Made by a program: the position numbers and the translations under genes. From the NCBI GenBank assembly GCA_009797885.1, contig WNKP01000007.1, positions 248,001 through 312,000 of the forward strand: DNA of 64,000 bases, given 5' to 3'. The notes below the pieces were generated by a model. It saw only the letters and a list, made by a program, of their open reading frames with translations. It was not told the DNA's origin and did no database searches. This document shows, piece by piece, positions 17,660-25,941 of the stretch. How positions within the stretch are numbered: the stretch's first letter is position 1; the number at the start of each line of letters is the position of its first letter. The DNA is from Flavobacteriaceae bacterium GF1. Lineage in GTDB: Bacteria; Bacteroidota; Bacteroidia; Flavobacteriales; Flavobacteriaceae.

Positions 17660-18106
17660 ATGAAAAATACAGTATTCGGAATGTTTTTGTTCCTGGGCAT
17701 AACTATGGTGGCCCAGTCCGTGGATTACAATACCAAAAAAGGATATGTAGCCAATGGATACGATGTGGTTGCTTATTTTGATGGTGCTGCATTGAAGGGG
17801 AATAAAACTTTTGTGACCGAATACACAGGGGCAAAGTTTACGTTTGCTTCCGATGAAAACTTAAAAAAGTTCATTGCCAATCCTGAAATGTACCTGCCCA
17901 AATATGGAGGCTATTGCGCCTATGCGGTTGCCGTGGCGGGTAAGAAGGTATCCATAAATCCAGAAACCTACGAGATTAGGGATGGTGAACTGTATCTATT
18001 CTACAACTCTGGCAAAAACAATACACTGGAAAGTTGGTTGGCCGAATCTCCGGAAAAACTTAAAGTCAAAGCCGACAAAAATTGGGAAACCATTAAAAAG
18101 AAATAG
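17660..18106 (+). CDS. Exported YHS-domain protein
   Basis: 148 residues: a signal peptide (about 1-19, ending MVAQS), then a YHS-type core: GYDVVAYFDGAALKG (about 33-47), FTFASDENLKKFIANPEMYLPKYGGYCAYAVA (about 60-91; split here only for description) with C86. The family binds or senses metals in several settings (for example near copper proteins); here only one Cys is kept. A basic C-terminal tail follows. It starts 1 nt after the preceding stop and is the last clearly redox-linked gene of the operon. Confidence 0.88.
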   Translation: MKNTVFGMFLFLGITMVAQSVDYNTKKGYVANGYDVVAYFDGAALKGNKTFVTEYTGAKFTFASDENLKKFIANPEMYLPKYGGYCAYAVAVAGKKVSINPETYEIRDGELYLFYNSGKNNTLESWLAESPEKLKVKADKNWETIKKK

Positions 18107-18136
18107 ATACTGGGTATTTTGCAGCAGGGAATGTCT

Positions 18137-18787
18137 ATGATAAACCATTTAAAAATTTTGGGTGTAGGTCTTTTGATCAGTTGGCTGGGGGCCTTGCCTT
18201 TGGGCACGCTAAATATCACTGCTTTTGATATTGCGGCTTCCCAAGGATTTCAAAATGCCGTATGGTTTGCCCTCGCCGCTATCCTCGTTGAATTATGTTA
18301 CGTACGGCTTACCCTTTGGGGCAATGGAAAGCTGCATTTAGACGAACAATGGCTTTCTCTACTGTTACCCTTTGGAGCATTATTGTTGCTATATCTATCA
18401 TTTTCCAGTTTTACGTCCGTCACATCCGGTGAAGCCATCCCGGAAAACCATTGGGTGTCTTCATTACATTCCCCTATTCTCTTAGGGCTGCTTTTAAGTG
18501 CCTTAAACCCGATGCAGGTGCCTTTTTGGCTCACTTGGAATAAGGTATTGTCATCAAAAAACATCTTGGGGAACACTGGCCTATCACGCTCCTTTTATAT
18601 GCTTGGTATTGGGTTGGGAACACTGCTTGCCCTGTTGCTTTTCATTTGGTTGGGAGGAATTGTGATGGCAGATTATGAGGTCTACGCTTTATATACAAAT
18701 AGGGCCCTGGGTATCATTTACCTTGGGTTTTCATTATATCTCTTGTTTTTATTCTATCAAAGAAGTCTTAAACCAATATTTCAATGA
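18137..18787 (+). CDS. LysE-family-like membrane transporter
   Basis: 216 residues, with about six hydrophobic helices. It starts with the LysE/RhtB-like arrangement GVGLLISWLGALPLGTLNITAFDIAASQGF (about 9-38, described in part) and has NPMQVPFWLTWNK in the middle, which matches the NP..PFW signature of this exporter superfamily. The substrate is unknown. The ATG at 18137 is preferred because AGGGA lies 6 nt upstream; in-frame ATG 18131 and TTG 18119 are alternatives. The stop overlaps the next start (ATGA). Confidence 0.8.
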   Translation: MINHLKILGVGLLISWLGALPLGTLNITAFDIAASQGFQNAVWFALAAILVELCYVRLTLWGNGKLHLDEQWLSLLLPFGALLLLYLSFSSFTSVTSGEAIPENHWVSSLHSPILLGLLLSALNPMQVPFWLTWNKVLSSKNILGNTGLSRSFYMLGIGLGTLLALLLFIWLGGIVMADYEVYALYTNRALGIIYLGFSLYLLFLFYQRSLKPIFQ

Positions 18788-19275
18788 CCTTATTTAAATC
18801 TTCAGTGGATACACTTGAACAATTTAAATCAATTTTAGGCAAGTTGCCCAAGGATTCCTATGCTGCACCCTGTGAAGTGCTTTCCCAGGCCACTATTGGC
18901 CAGCACACGCGCCATGTGATAGAACTGTACCTGTGCTTGATACAAGGTTATGATAATGGGCAGGTATCGTATGATAAAAGACAACGGAACAAACGAATTG
19001 AAAATGAAGTTTCCTTTGCCATTGAACAGTTGAACTATATCCAGGTCCATTTGGAGAAACCGGACAGAAAGGTCGAAATGGAATACGAATTAAATGGTGT
19101 AGGGAATAGTATGTCATCCAACTATTATCGCGAGGTGATGTATAACCTGGAACATGCCATCCATCATCATGCCCTGATCAAAATAGGCATCAAATACTTT
19201 ACTGAAATGGAACTTCCGGAATCTTTTGGGGTTGCCCCATCAACAATGCATTATCGAAAAGTATGTGCACAGTAA
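18784..19275 (+). CDS. DinB-like four-helix protein
   Basis: 163 residues. The pattern is that of DinB/YfiT four-helix-bundle metalloenzymes: an early helix with TIGQHTRHVIELY (about 38-50) and a late LEHAIHHHALIKIG (about 121-134) that would provide the three metal-binding histidines. Many members are thiol transferases or of unknown role; no substrate can be named. It overlaps both neighbours (4 nt with the LysE-like gene, 13 nt with the NRDE gene). Confidence 0.75.
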   Translation: MTLFKSSVDTLEQFKSILGKLPKDSYAAPCEVLSQATIGQHTRHVIELYLCLIQGYDNGQVSYDKRQRNKRIENEVSFAIEQLNYIQVHLEKPDRKVEMEYELNGVGNSMSSNYYREVMYNLEHAIHHHALIKIGIKYFTEMELPESFGVAPSTMHYRKVCAQ

Positions 19276-19991
19276 CCTATATACCGACTGGAAACAGGGC
19301 TTTCATCACTTCCAATCGTGATGAACATGTTTCACGTAAAGCACTTTTGACCCCAAAGAAGGAATTGCTGAATGGTCTAAAGGTGGTTTATCCTAAGGAT
19401 AAAACAGCAGGAGGGACGTGGTTTGCCCTTAATGAAAATGGGACAGTGACCGTTTTATTGAACGGTGCCGCTCAAAATCATGAAAGACAACCGCCTTACC
19501 GAAAAAGCAGGGGACTCATTGTTTTGGATATTGTTTCAAAATTCGAGCCTGTTGCGTATTTAAAGGAAATCGATTTAAAAGGTATAGAGCCGTTTACCCT
19601 TATTGTGTACAAGGATTCCGTTTTGTTTGAATTTCGTTGGGATGCTGTCCAAAAACAGCTAAAACAACTGGATGCGGCCCTCCCGCACATTTGGTCCTCA
19701 TGGACGTTATATAACAAAGCAGCACAGCTAAAGCGAAATGACCATTTTCAGGATTTTGTCAATGGTACCATTGAGTTTGAAAGGGCCTCAATTTTGGATT
19801 TTCATCGGACGGATCACGGCGATGCTGAAAACGGTTTTGTTATTGACCGCTCAAATGGGCTAAAGACCTTAAGTATCAGTCAAGCCATTGTAGGGGCGGA
19901 GGAAATTCGTTTAAACCATCATGATCTCACCTCGGATGAAATGGTTTCGCAAGCGCTTCCCATCAACTCACCAATACGTGCAACATCATGA
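19263..19991 (+). CDS. NRDE/TANGO2-family protein
   Basis: 242 residues, beginning MCTVTY with Cys2 exposed after Met removal, and carrying the family mark SNRDEH at residues 17-22 plus GGTWFALNENG (about 50-60). The family has an Ntn-hydrolase-like fold and is named for the NRDE motif; the eukaryotic homologue TANGO2 is linked to haem or lipid handling, but the bacterial role is unsettled. Its start lies within the DinB-like gene, and its TGA overlaps the ATG of the ATP-grasp gene. Confidence 0.88.
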   Translation: MCTVTYIPTGNRAFITSNRDEHVSRKALLTPKKELLNGLKVVYPKDKTAGGTWFALNENGTVTVLLNGAAQNHERQPPYRKSRGLIVLDIVSKFEPVAYLKEIDLKGIEPFTLIVYKDSVLFEFRWDAVQKQLKQLDAALPHIWSSWTLYNKAAQLKRNDHFQDFVNGTIEFERASILDFHRTDHGDAENGFVIDRSNGLKTLSISQAIVGAEEIRLNHHDLTSDEMVSQALPINSPIRATS

Positions 19992-21022
19992 AATTGCTAT
20001 GGCATAAAATAACGCATTGGGAGTTTTGGCCTTTTAATCTCATTTACTACCCGCTGTTTCCGGTTTGGCTGTTTTTTTCGGCCAAAGCGCGTTCTTTTTT
20101 CTTTTTTAATACAGTAAATCCGTCCATGAAAAACGGCGGAATGGCCATGGAATCCAAAATGGATATCTATAGGAACATCCCTGAAAAATTTATTCCTATT
20201 ACCGTATTTGTTGGGAAAGACGCTTCGGTTGAAAGTGTTTTGGAAGACATTTCATCGCATGGCATACAATTTCCCTGCATAGCAAAACCGGATATTGGCA
20301 TGAAAGCCTTTGCGGTGCAAAAATTGGATACGATATCGGACCTAATGGAGTATTTGAAAAAAACACCGGCCGATTTTTTAATTCAAGAGTTCGTTCCTTA
20401 TCAAAAAGAAGTGGGGATTTTTTATGTGCGCTATCCCGGAGAGGCCAAAGGTAGGATCACGGGAATTGTGTCCAAGGAATTTTTGGCGGTAATCGGGGAT
20501 GGAAAAAGCACCCTTTTGGAATTGATCAAAAAAGATGCTAGAAGCCATTTGCAGCTAAAAGTCCTACGCAAGAGACTGGGCGCTGAATTGGATACGGTTT
20601 TAAAAGATGGTGAGCGACGTGTCCTGGTGCCTTACGGAAGCCATACCCGGGGAGCCAAGTTTATTGACTTTACACATAGGAACAACCCTCATCTAGAGGA
20701 GACATTCCATAACATTTGTGCTCAAATCAATGGATTTTACTATGGTCGTATGGATGTGCTCTATGAGTCTTTTGAGACCCTTTCCCAGGGTAAGGATTTC
20801 AGTATCATTGAGGTTAACGGAGCGGGTAGCGAGCCTACCCATATCTATGATCCAAAACACTCATTGCTATTTGGGTGGAAGGAAATTATTGGGCATTGGA
20901 ACCATATGTGTAAAATCAGTATCATAAATCATAAGAAAGGACATCCCTATATGAGTTTTAAAGCGGGTAGGGCAATGTTAAAGGAAAATGAAGTATTGGA
21001 GTCCCAGCTAAAAATGATATAG
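19988..21022 (+). CDS. ATP-grasp domain protein
   Basis: 344 residues. A hydrophobic N-terminal stretch (about 10-36, FWPFNLIYYPLFPVWLFF) precedes an ATP-grasp domain: FPCIAKPDIGMKAFAV (about 92-107), DFLIQEFVPYQKEVGIFYVR (about 128-147) and, near the end, SIIEVNGAGSEPTHIYDP with the Mg2+-binding E/N pair. It resembles D-Ala-D-Ala-ligase-like enzymes. The reaction would be ATP-driven carboxylate-amine or thiol ligation; the substrate is unknown. It is coupled to the NRDE gene by an ATGA overlap, and TAG-ATG joins it to the next gene. Confidence 0.82.
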   Translation: MKLLWHKITHWEFWPFNLIYYPLFPVWLFFSAKARSFFFFNTVNPSMKNGGMAMESKMDIYRNIPEKFIPITVFVGKDASVESVLEDISSHGIQFPCIAKPDIGMKAFAVQKLDTISDLMEYLKKTPADFLIQEFVPYQKEVGIFYVRYPGEAKGRITGIVSKEFLAVIGDGKSTLLELIKKDARSHLQLKVLRKRLGAELDTVLKDGERRVLVPYGSHTRGAKFIDFTHRNNPHLEETFHNICAQINGFYYGRMDVLYESFETLSQGKDFSIIEVNGAGSEPTHIYDPKHSLLFGWKEIIGHWNHMCKISIINHKKGHPYMSFKAGRAMLKENEVLESQLKMI

Positions 21023-21604
21023 ATGTTACCGAGGCAATTTTTGTTTTTGGTGCTTTTTTGGGTTTGTGCAACGACAATGTCCCAACAAACCGCAACGCTA
21101 TCCGATCAAGTTGGATTATCGGCACAGTTTTATCCGGCTGGTTTTATCCCTACGGTAAATTATGAGCATTTTTTCAATGGGAAGGGTTCCGTAGTCTTTC
21201 GATTGGGGTTTAATTTCACGGACCGACAGGATTTTAGCGACGTTAATTTGACCGAGGAAGGGGAAGGTTTTGGAGGGTCCTTTGGATATCGAAAACATTT
21301 CCCGGTGGGAAAAGGAAGGATTATAGTTGGGCTTAACACCGATATTTGGAGTATGGAAATAGATTGGACCGATGTGGTTCAGGAAAGTCCGAGTGGCCCA
21401 ATTACCCCAATTTCTGGCAATACCAATATTTTAGTGGTACAACCCTGGTTGGAAGGGGGATATTTTCTACCCATCAAGAATACAAAATCTTCCTTTGGGG
21501 CAACGCTCGGTTTTGGGAGGGAAATCAATGTGATAACCGATGGGGAAGAGGTTGCCCAAGGATTTATCGGTAGTGTCAGTGTACAGTACCTGATATCCAT
21601 TTAA
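21023..21604 (+). CDS. Outer-membrane beta-barrel-like protein
   Basis: 193 residues, with a signal peptide (about 1-20) and then alternating amphipathic beta strands: GLSAQFYPAGFIPTVNYEHFF, GSVVFRLGFNF, GFGGSFGYRKHF, GRIIVGLNTDIWSMEI, LEGGYFLPI, SFGATLGFGRE, FIGSVSVQYLISI. The last strand ends in Ile rather than the usual Phe. It looks like a small eight-stranded barrel of unknown role. It is last in the plus-strand operon and its stop TAA shares TTAA with the stop of the convergent gene. Confidence 0.7.
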   Translation: MLPRQFLFLVLFWVCATTMSQQTATLSDQVGLSAQFYPAGFIPTVNYEHFFNGKGSVVFRLGFNFTDRQDFSDVNLTEEGEGFGGSFGYRKHFPVGKGRIIVGLNTDIWSMEIDWTDVVQESPSGPITPISGNTNILVVQPWLEGGYFLPIKNTKSSFGATLGFGREINVITDGEEVAQGFIGSVSVQYLISI

Positions 21605-21990
21605 TCCTTCACTTTAAACTGGTCCTGCTTTATCCGTACCGCCCTAAAGGAAAAAACGATCAATAAGACCAATGCTACCAGGCAACATATGATGCCACCT
21701 ACGGAAAAGTAAATCGGAATATTGTCGATCATGGTATGGGAACTTTGATATAATCCCGCAATTAAGCCGGAAACCACAAAAAAGGCGACCGATGCATAAA
21801 GAAAGACCATGGCCAGGTTGATCAGTTTTAATTGCACCAACTTTCGTTCCAGTAAGTTGTTGTATCCCGTATGTTCCGAAATAAGATTTTTGATTTCCAG
21901 GCTGAGTTGTCCCAACAAATTGGAAGTCGACATCAATAGCAATCCAATTCCGGGTACAATGGTGATAGGCACATACCAGTTTTCCATCAT
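21601..21990 (-). CDS. DUF2721-like membrane protein
   Basis: 129 residues. Three hydrophobic helices (about 8-24, 58-80, 92-115) surround a charged segment. The pattern IVPGIGLLLMSTSNLLGQLSLEI, then LVQLKLINLAMVFLYASVAFFVVSGL, fits the DUF2721 family of small membrane proteins with unknown function; this call is from memory of the pattern. The start ATG overlaps the stop of the upstream gene (ATGA), so it is coupled to the ypdA-side operon. Confidence 0.65.
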   Translation of the reverse strand: MMENWYVPITIVPGIGLLLMSTSNLLGQLSLEIKNLISEHTGYNNLLERKLVQLKLINLAMVFLYASVAFFVVSGLIAGLYQSSHTMIDNIPIYFSVGGIICCLVALVLLIVFSFRAVRIKQDQFKVKD

Positions 21991-22733
21991 GGTCTGGAGT
22001 ATTGTTCAAAAGCTTCCCCGAAAAACCGAACGACCTTTTCCTCGGTAGTATTGGATGCAGGAAGTATGGCTCCCTTAAAACCATTATTATGCCAGAGCCC
22101 GTCACTCAATTTTCCAAAAGCGGAGGTATCCAGACCAATATGGCCTTCATATCCGGAGATATAGAAGTAATGATCGTCCACAAGGGAATCTGGAATGCCC
22201 ATACCCATTCCTATGGATCTATTGGAGCCCTTATGGAGTGCTGTAAAAGCGCCAGTATCAAAGTGATGGGGCCAAATACGGATGTCCGATGACAAGTGCT
22301 CTTTTTCCAGGAATGAACGTAAGGATGTAGTTGCCAATGTTCGTAAGTGTATGGTTTCCAATAGTGTTTTTTCATCCGGCCGTTGAAATAGATAATCCCC
22401 ATTCCACGAAAAAGGTAGGTCATAGTGCAAATTAAAATGGTAAGGTCTGTGGAATCCCATCCTTTTTGCAGATTCGGAAAGCAACGCAACGATGGCGGCA
22501 TGGGTATTCCCGATCAACGCTATGCTTTTCTCGGAATCGGCGGTCCATTTCAAGCTAAAATCGTTGAGGTCCAAGGTCAATTTTAACCCCTTGTTGTCCA
22601 GCTCCCAGGTTTCAAATCTCTTGCTGTGGGCATCGAATCCGATATTGGTATGACTGTCATCATCCTTTGGCGCCAAAAAACTTTTGCCTGCCATGGCCAA
22701 ATACTGTGTCGCCAAATGGATTACATCAAGCAT
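21987..22733 (-). CDS. Conserved hypothetical protein (248 aa)
   Basis: Not firmly recognised. No signal peptide or membrane segment is visible; the chain is soluble and mixed alpha/beta. Features include DDDSHTNIGFDAHSKRFETWEL near residues 24-45, FHLHYDLPFSW-like residues at about 98-110 and IWPHHFDTGAF at about 153-163, the last reminiscent of DUF5996-type proteins that carry a WPxHFD motif. The many His and Asp residues could hold a metal, but this is not shown. It overlaps ypdA by 8 nt at its start and the DUF2721-like gene by 4 nt at its end. Confidence 0.7.
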   Translation of the reverse strand: MLDVIHLATQYLAMAGKSFLAPKDDDSHTNIGFDAHSKRFETWELDNKGLKLTLDLNDFSLKWTADSEKSIALIGNTHAAIVALLSESAKRMGFHRPYHFNLHYDLPFSWNGDYLFQRPDEKTLLETIHLRTLATTSLRSFLEKEHLSSDIRIWPHHFDTGAFTALHKGSNRSIGMGMGIPDSLVDDHYFYISGYEGHIGLDTSAFGKLSDGLWHNNGFKGAILPASNTTEEKVVRFFGEAFEQYSRP

Positions 22734-23709
22734 TGGTCCGCTCTTTTTTCCTTTCCACTATGGAATTGATGATCATTGGGGCATGTATCCGCGAGTTTTC
22801 AATAAACCATTTATGGGTTTCCATACCACCACAGATAACACCTGCCAAATACAATCCTTCTACATTGGTCTCCATGGTTTCGGAATTGTAATAAGGTTTT
22901 CGCTTGTCATCATTGGAAAGTGCAATGCCCAATCCTTCCAAAAAAGTAAAATTGGGCTTGTAGCCCGTAAGGGCAAGGACAAAATCATTTTCCAGCACTA
23001 TTTCCCCTTCCGGGGTATTTACAACCAGTTCCGTGTTTTTGATCTCCGTGACGTTGGCATTGTAATAGGCTTTGATACTTCCCTCATTGATACGATTGAT
23101 AATATCTGGACGAACCCAGTATTTTACGCGTTGTCCCACCTCGGGTCCACGAATGATCAAGGTTACTTCGGAACCCTTTCGCCAGCATTCCAAAGCGGCA
23201 TCTATTGCCGAATTACTTGCGCCGATAACGGCTAATTTTTGACTGGCATAAAAATGGGGGTCCTTATAATAATGAGACACCTTGGGTAAATCCTCACCGG
23301 GAATATTGAGTGTATTGGGAATATCGTAAAAACCCGTAGCCAAGATGATATGGGAAGCTTTGTATTCCCTTTTTGAGGTCTTGACAAGAAAACCGTCATT
23401 ACTTTTTTCTACCAAATCCACCTTTTCAAACAAATTGATATGGAGTTTATTGGAGGTGACAATCCTTCGATAATACTCCAGGGCTTCGTTTCGCTTGGGT
23501 TTGGCTTCTTTACTGATAAAGGGGATTTCATCAATTTCCAACTTCTCGGAAGAGGAGAAGAATTGCATATTGATGGGATAATTGAATAACGAATTGACAA
23601 TGGGGCCTTTTTCAATAATCACATATGAGAGTCCCTTTTTTTTGGCTTCCAGGCCACACGCAATGCCAATGGGACCACCACCAACGATAATGACATCAAA
23701 TTCCTGCAT
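22726..23709 (-). CDS. ypdA: YpdA-family putative bacilliredoxin/bacillithiol disulfide reductase
   Basis: 327 residues, a one-domain FAD/NAD(P)H pyridine nucleotide-disulfide-type reductase. GGGPIGIACG (about 10-19) binds FAD; VIGASNSAIDAALE (about 164-177) binds NADPH; LYLAGVICGG (about 288-297) is the second FAD contact. The N-terminal half keeps YPINMQFFSSSEKLEI, typical of YpdA, which reduces bacillithiol disulfide using NADPH. Its start shares TGATG with the stop of rpe. Confidence 0.9.
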   Translation of the reverse strand: MQEFDVIIVGGGPIGIACGLEAKKKGLSYVIIEKGPIVNSLFNYPINMQFFSSSEKLEIDEIPFISKEAKPKRNEALEYYRRIVTSNKLHINLFEKVDLVEKSNDGFLVKTSKREYKASHIILATGFYDIPNTLNIPGEDLPKVSHYYKDPHFYASQKLAVIGASNSAIDAALECWRKGSEVTLIIRGPEVGQRVKYWVRPDIINRINEGSIKAYYNANVTEIKNTELVVNTPEGEIVLENDFVLALTGYKPNFTFLEGLGIALSNDDKRKPYYNSETMETNVEGLYLAGVICGGMETHKWFIENSRIHAPMIINSIVERKKERTNA

Positions 23710-24368
23710 CAGCCAATCACTTTCTTTAGGTTTTTGATTGTTTCGGAGGGATTGCCACTTTTAAACACAAAGCTTCCAGCAACCAATACATCCGCTCCTA
23801 CATCAACCAATCTTTTTGCATTGGTCGCATTGACCCCCCCATCAATTTCAATTAGGGCATTGGAATCCTTCCTTTCGATCAGCTTTTTAAGGTCACTGGC
23901 CTTTTGATAGGTGTTTTCAATGAAGGATTGTCCACCAAACCCTGGATTTACGCTCATTAAACAGACCAAATCGATTTCTTTGATACTATCCTCCAATAAC
24001 GCAACCGAAGTATGTGGGTTGAGCGCCACCCCTACTTTCATTCCTGTGGCTTTAATGGCCTGTATGGTCCTGTGAAGGTGTGTGCAAGCTTCGTAATGAA
24101 CCGTTAAGATAGCCGCACCCAAATCCGCAAAGGTTGTGATGTACCTATCTGGGTCAATAATCATTAAATGGACATCCAACGTTTTTTTGGCATGTTTTGA
24201 AATGGCCTTGACCACCGGCATTCCAAAAGAGATATTGGGAACAAAGACTCCGTCCATGATATCGAGGTGGAACCAATCGGCTTCACTTTTATTGACCATT
24301 TCAATATCATGTTGAAGATTGGCAAAATCCGCTGCCAATAGGGAAGGGGCTATGAGTTTTTGGTTCAT
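23709..24368 (-). CDS. rpe: Ribulose-phosphate 3-epimerase
   Basis: 219 residues, full length. It interconverts ribulose 5-phosphate and xylulose 5-phosphate in the pentose phosphate pathway. The TIM-barrel motifs are all present: LAADFANLQ, DWFHLDIMDGVFVPNISFG (metal and catalytic Asp/His), DVHLMI, VHYEA, LMSVNPGFGGQSFI, EIDGGVNA and DVLVAGSFVFK. It is the first gene of a minus-strand operon with ypdA. Confidence 0.97.
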   Translation of the reverse strand: MNQKLIAPSLLAADFANLQHDIEMVNKSEADWFHLDIMDGVFVPNISFGMPVVKAISKHAKKTLDVHLMIIDPDRYITTFADLGAAILTVHYEACTHLHRTIQAIKATGMKVGVALNPHTSVALLEDSIKEIDLVCLMSVNPGFGGQSFIENTYQKASDLKKLIERKDSNALIEIDGGVNATNAKRLVDVGADVLVAGSFVFKSGNPSETIKNLKKVIG

Positions 24369-24386
24369 GCATTAAGAATTGAACCG

Positions 24387-24394
24387 CAAAGTTA
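24387..24394 (-). promoter_or_regulatory. Candidate -7 box of rpe
   Basis: Minus-strand TAACTTTG, matching TAnnTTTG, 18 nt upstream of the rpe start codon. Confidence 0.5.
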
Positions 24395-24486
24395 CTTATA
24401 AAGAAACTATGGATAAATCCATTCGCTCCCGTAAGGGAAATGGACGAAAAAACACAAATACACTTAACATTAAATTAATATTTAAT

Positions 24487-24494
24487 TAACTTTG
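24487..24494 (+). promoter_or_regulatory. Candidate -7 box of the H1-like gene
   Basis: Plus-strand TAACTTTG, 22 nt upstream of the start codon; the upstream DNA is very A/T-rich (TTAAATTAATATTTAATTAAC). Confidence 0.45.
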
Positions 24495-24516
24495 CATCAA
24501 CATTAAAATCTCACGA

Positions 24517-24750
24517 ATGTCGAAAAAAAACGAATTGAAAAAAGCGTTCAAAAAAGCCAAAAAAAATGTTTCCGTTAAAAAGAAAGCATTTGCAAAGGCT
24601 TTGAAGGAACTTAAAAAGTTAAAACAAAAGAAAAGCAAGAAAAAAGTGTTGAAAAAGGCCCGTAAAGAAGCCAAGGTTTATAAGTTGGCCGTGAAAAAGG
24701 CCAACAAAAAAGCATTGATTGCCAAGAAAGCATTGAAAAAAGCAGCTTGA
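24517..24750 (+). CDS. Histone H1-like Lys/Ala-rich basic protein
   Basis: 77 residues, of which 34 are Lys and 14 Ala, with only 3 Glu and 1 Arg. Repeats such as KKAFKKAKK, KKAFAKALK, KKALIAKKALKK give the look of eukaryotic H1 tails and of bacterial H1-like proteins (Hc1, HU-tail type). It is probably a DNA- or RNA-binding nucleoid protein, judged only from composition. It stands alone, with its own -7 box and a strong terminator. Confidence 0.72.
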   Translation: MSKKNELKKAFKKAKKNVSVKKKAFAKALKELKKLKQKKSKKKVLKKARKEAKVYKLAVKKANKKALIAKKALKKAA

Positions 24751-24778
24751 TTAATGAATGTATGGTGTTTTTTGAACA

Positions 24779-24803
24779 AAAGGGGCGGTAACGCCCTTTT
24801 TTT
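24779..24803 (+). terminator. Intrinsic terminator of the H1-like gene
   Basis: GGGCG (24783-24787), loop GTAA, CGCCC (24792-24796), then a run of seven T. Confidence 0.85.
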
Positions 24804-24820
24804 ATGCTACCCTATAAATG

Positions 24821-24848
24821 AAAAAACTCCGGTAATCAGCCGGAGTTT
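24821..24848 (-). terminator. Intrinsic terminator of rpoD
   Basis: AAACTCCGG (24824-24832) pairs with CCGGAGTTT (24840-24848) around a 7-nt loop. On the minus strand the stem runs into T's, about 110 nt after the rpoD stop. Confidence 0.75.
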
Positions 24849-24958
24849 ATTCATCAATCAAAAAACGAACAGTCATGATAAACTGCTGTAGTGTACTAAA
24901 TTACAATTTTCTTGCCAAAAAAACAATTTAAGGTAAGTTTAACTGTAATATGTTGGTT

Positions 24959-25822
24959 TTAACCCAAGTATGTCTTTAAAATTTTGCTTCTGGAAGTATG
25001 CTTTAATCGACGAATGGCCTTCTCCTTGATTTGACGGACACGCTCTCGGGTCAAATCGAAGGTTTCACCAATTTCCTCCAGGGTCATGGAGTGTTGGCCC
25101 GCCAGACCAAAGTACAGACGAATTACATCCGCTTCCCTTGGGGTCAACGTTTCCAGGGCACGTTCAATCTCCGTACGCAATGATTCGTGCAACAGTTCCT
25201 TATCAGGATTTGGGGATTCCCCACTTTTTAATACATCGTACAAATTGGAATCCTCACCATCAATGAGGGGTGCATCCATGGATACATGGCGACCAGAGTT
25301 TTTCAAGGACTGCTTTACGTCCTCTACGGTCATATCCAATTCCTTGGCAATTTCCTCTGCGGAAGGAACACGTTCGTGCGCTTGCTCCAAAAAGGCAAAG
25401 GTTTTATTGATTTTATTGATTGAACCAATCTTGTTCAATGGTAAACGAACGATTCTGGATTGCTCGGCCAATGCCTGTAATATGGATTGACGAATCCACC
25501 ATACGGCATAGGAAATAAACTTAAATCCCCTTGTTTCATCGAATCGTTGGGCGGCCTTGATCAATCCCAGATTCCCTTCATTAATAAGATCAGGTAAGGT
25601 AAGGCCTTGGTTTTGGTACTGTTTTGCCACGGATACCACAAACCTAAGGTTGGCCTTGGTCAATTTCTCCAGTGCAATTTGATCTCCAGCTTTGATTCGC
25701 TGTGCCAATTCCACCTCTTCATCTGCAGTAATCAAATCGACCTTGCCAATTTCCTGTAAGTATTTGTCCAAAGACGCGGTTTCCCTGTTGGTAACCTGTT
25801 TTGTAATCTTTAACTGTCTCAT
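24959..25822 (-). CDS. rpoD: Housekeeping RNA polymerase sigma factor (sigma-70 family, RpoD/SigA)
   Basis: 287 residues. Regions 1.2 ([18 protein letters not shown]), 2 ([52 protein letters not shown]), 3 and 4 ([43 protein letters not shown]) are all present; region 1.1 is absent. This is the normal form of the Bacteroidota primary sigma factor, which reads TTG / TAnnTTTG promoters such as those listed here. Confidence 0.96.
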   Translation of the reverse strand: MRQLKITKQVTNRETASLDKYLQEIGKVDLITADEEVELAQRIKAGDQIALEKLTKANLRFVVSVAKQYQNQGLTLPDLINEGNLGLIKAAQRFDETRGFKFISYAVWWIRQSILQALAEQSRIVRLPLNKIGSINKINKTFAFLEQAHERVPSAEEIAKELDMTVEDVKQSLKNSGRHVSMDAPLIDGEDSNLYDVLKSGESPNPDKELLHESLRTEIERALETLTPREADVIRLYFGLAGQHSMTLEEIGETFDLTRERVRQIKEKAIRRLKHTSRSKILKTYLG

Positions 25823-25941
25823 CTAATTTTCCCTTTCTGTTATTTTTTGGAACACTCTCCTTTTACTTATACGTAAGAAAGCTGAAAAAGTTACAATTTG
25901 TTTTAGTTTATTTAAAATATGTGATTTGTAGAGGGTTTACA

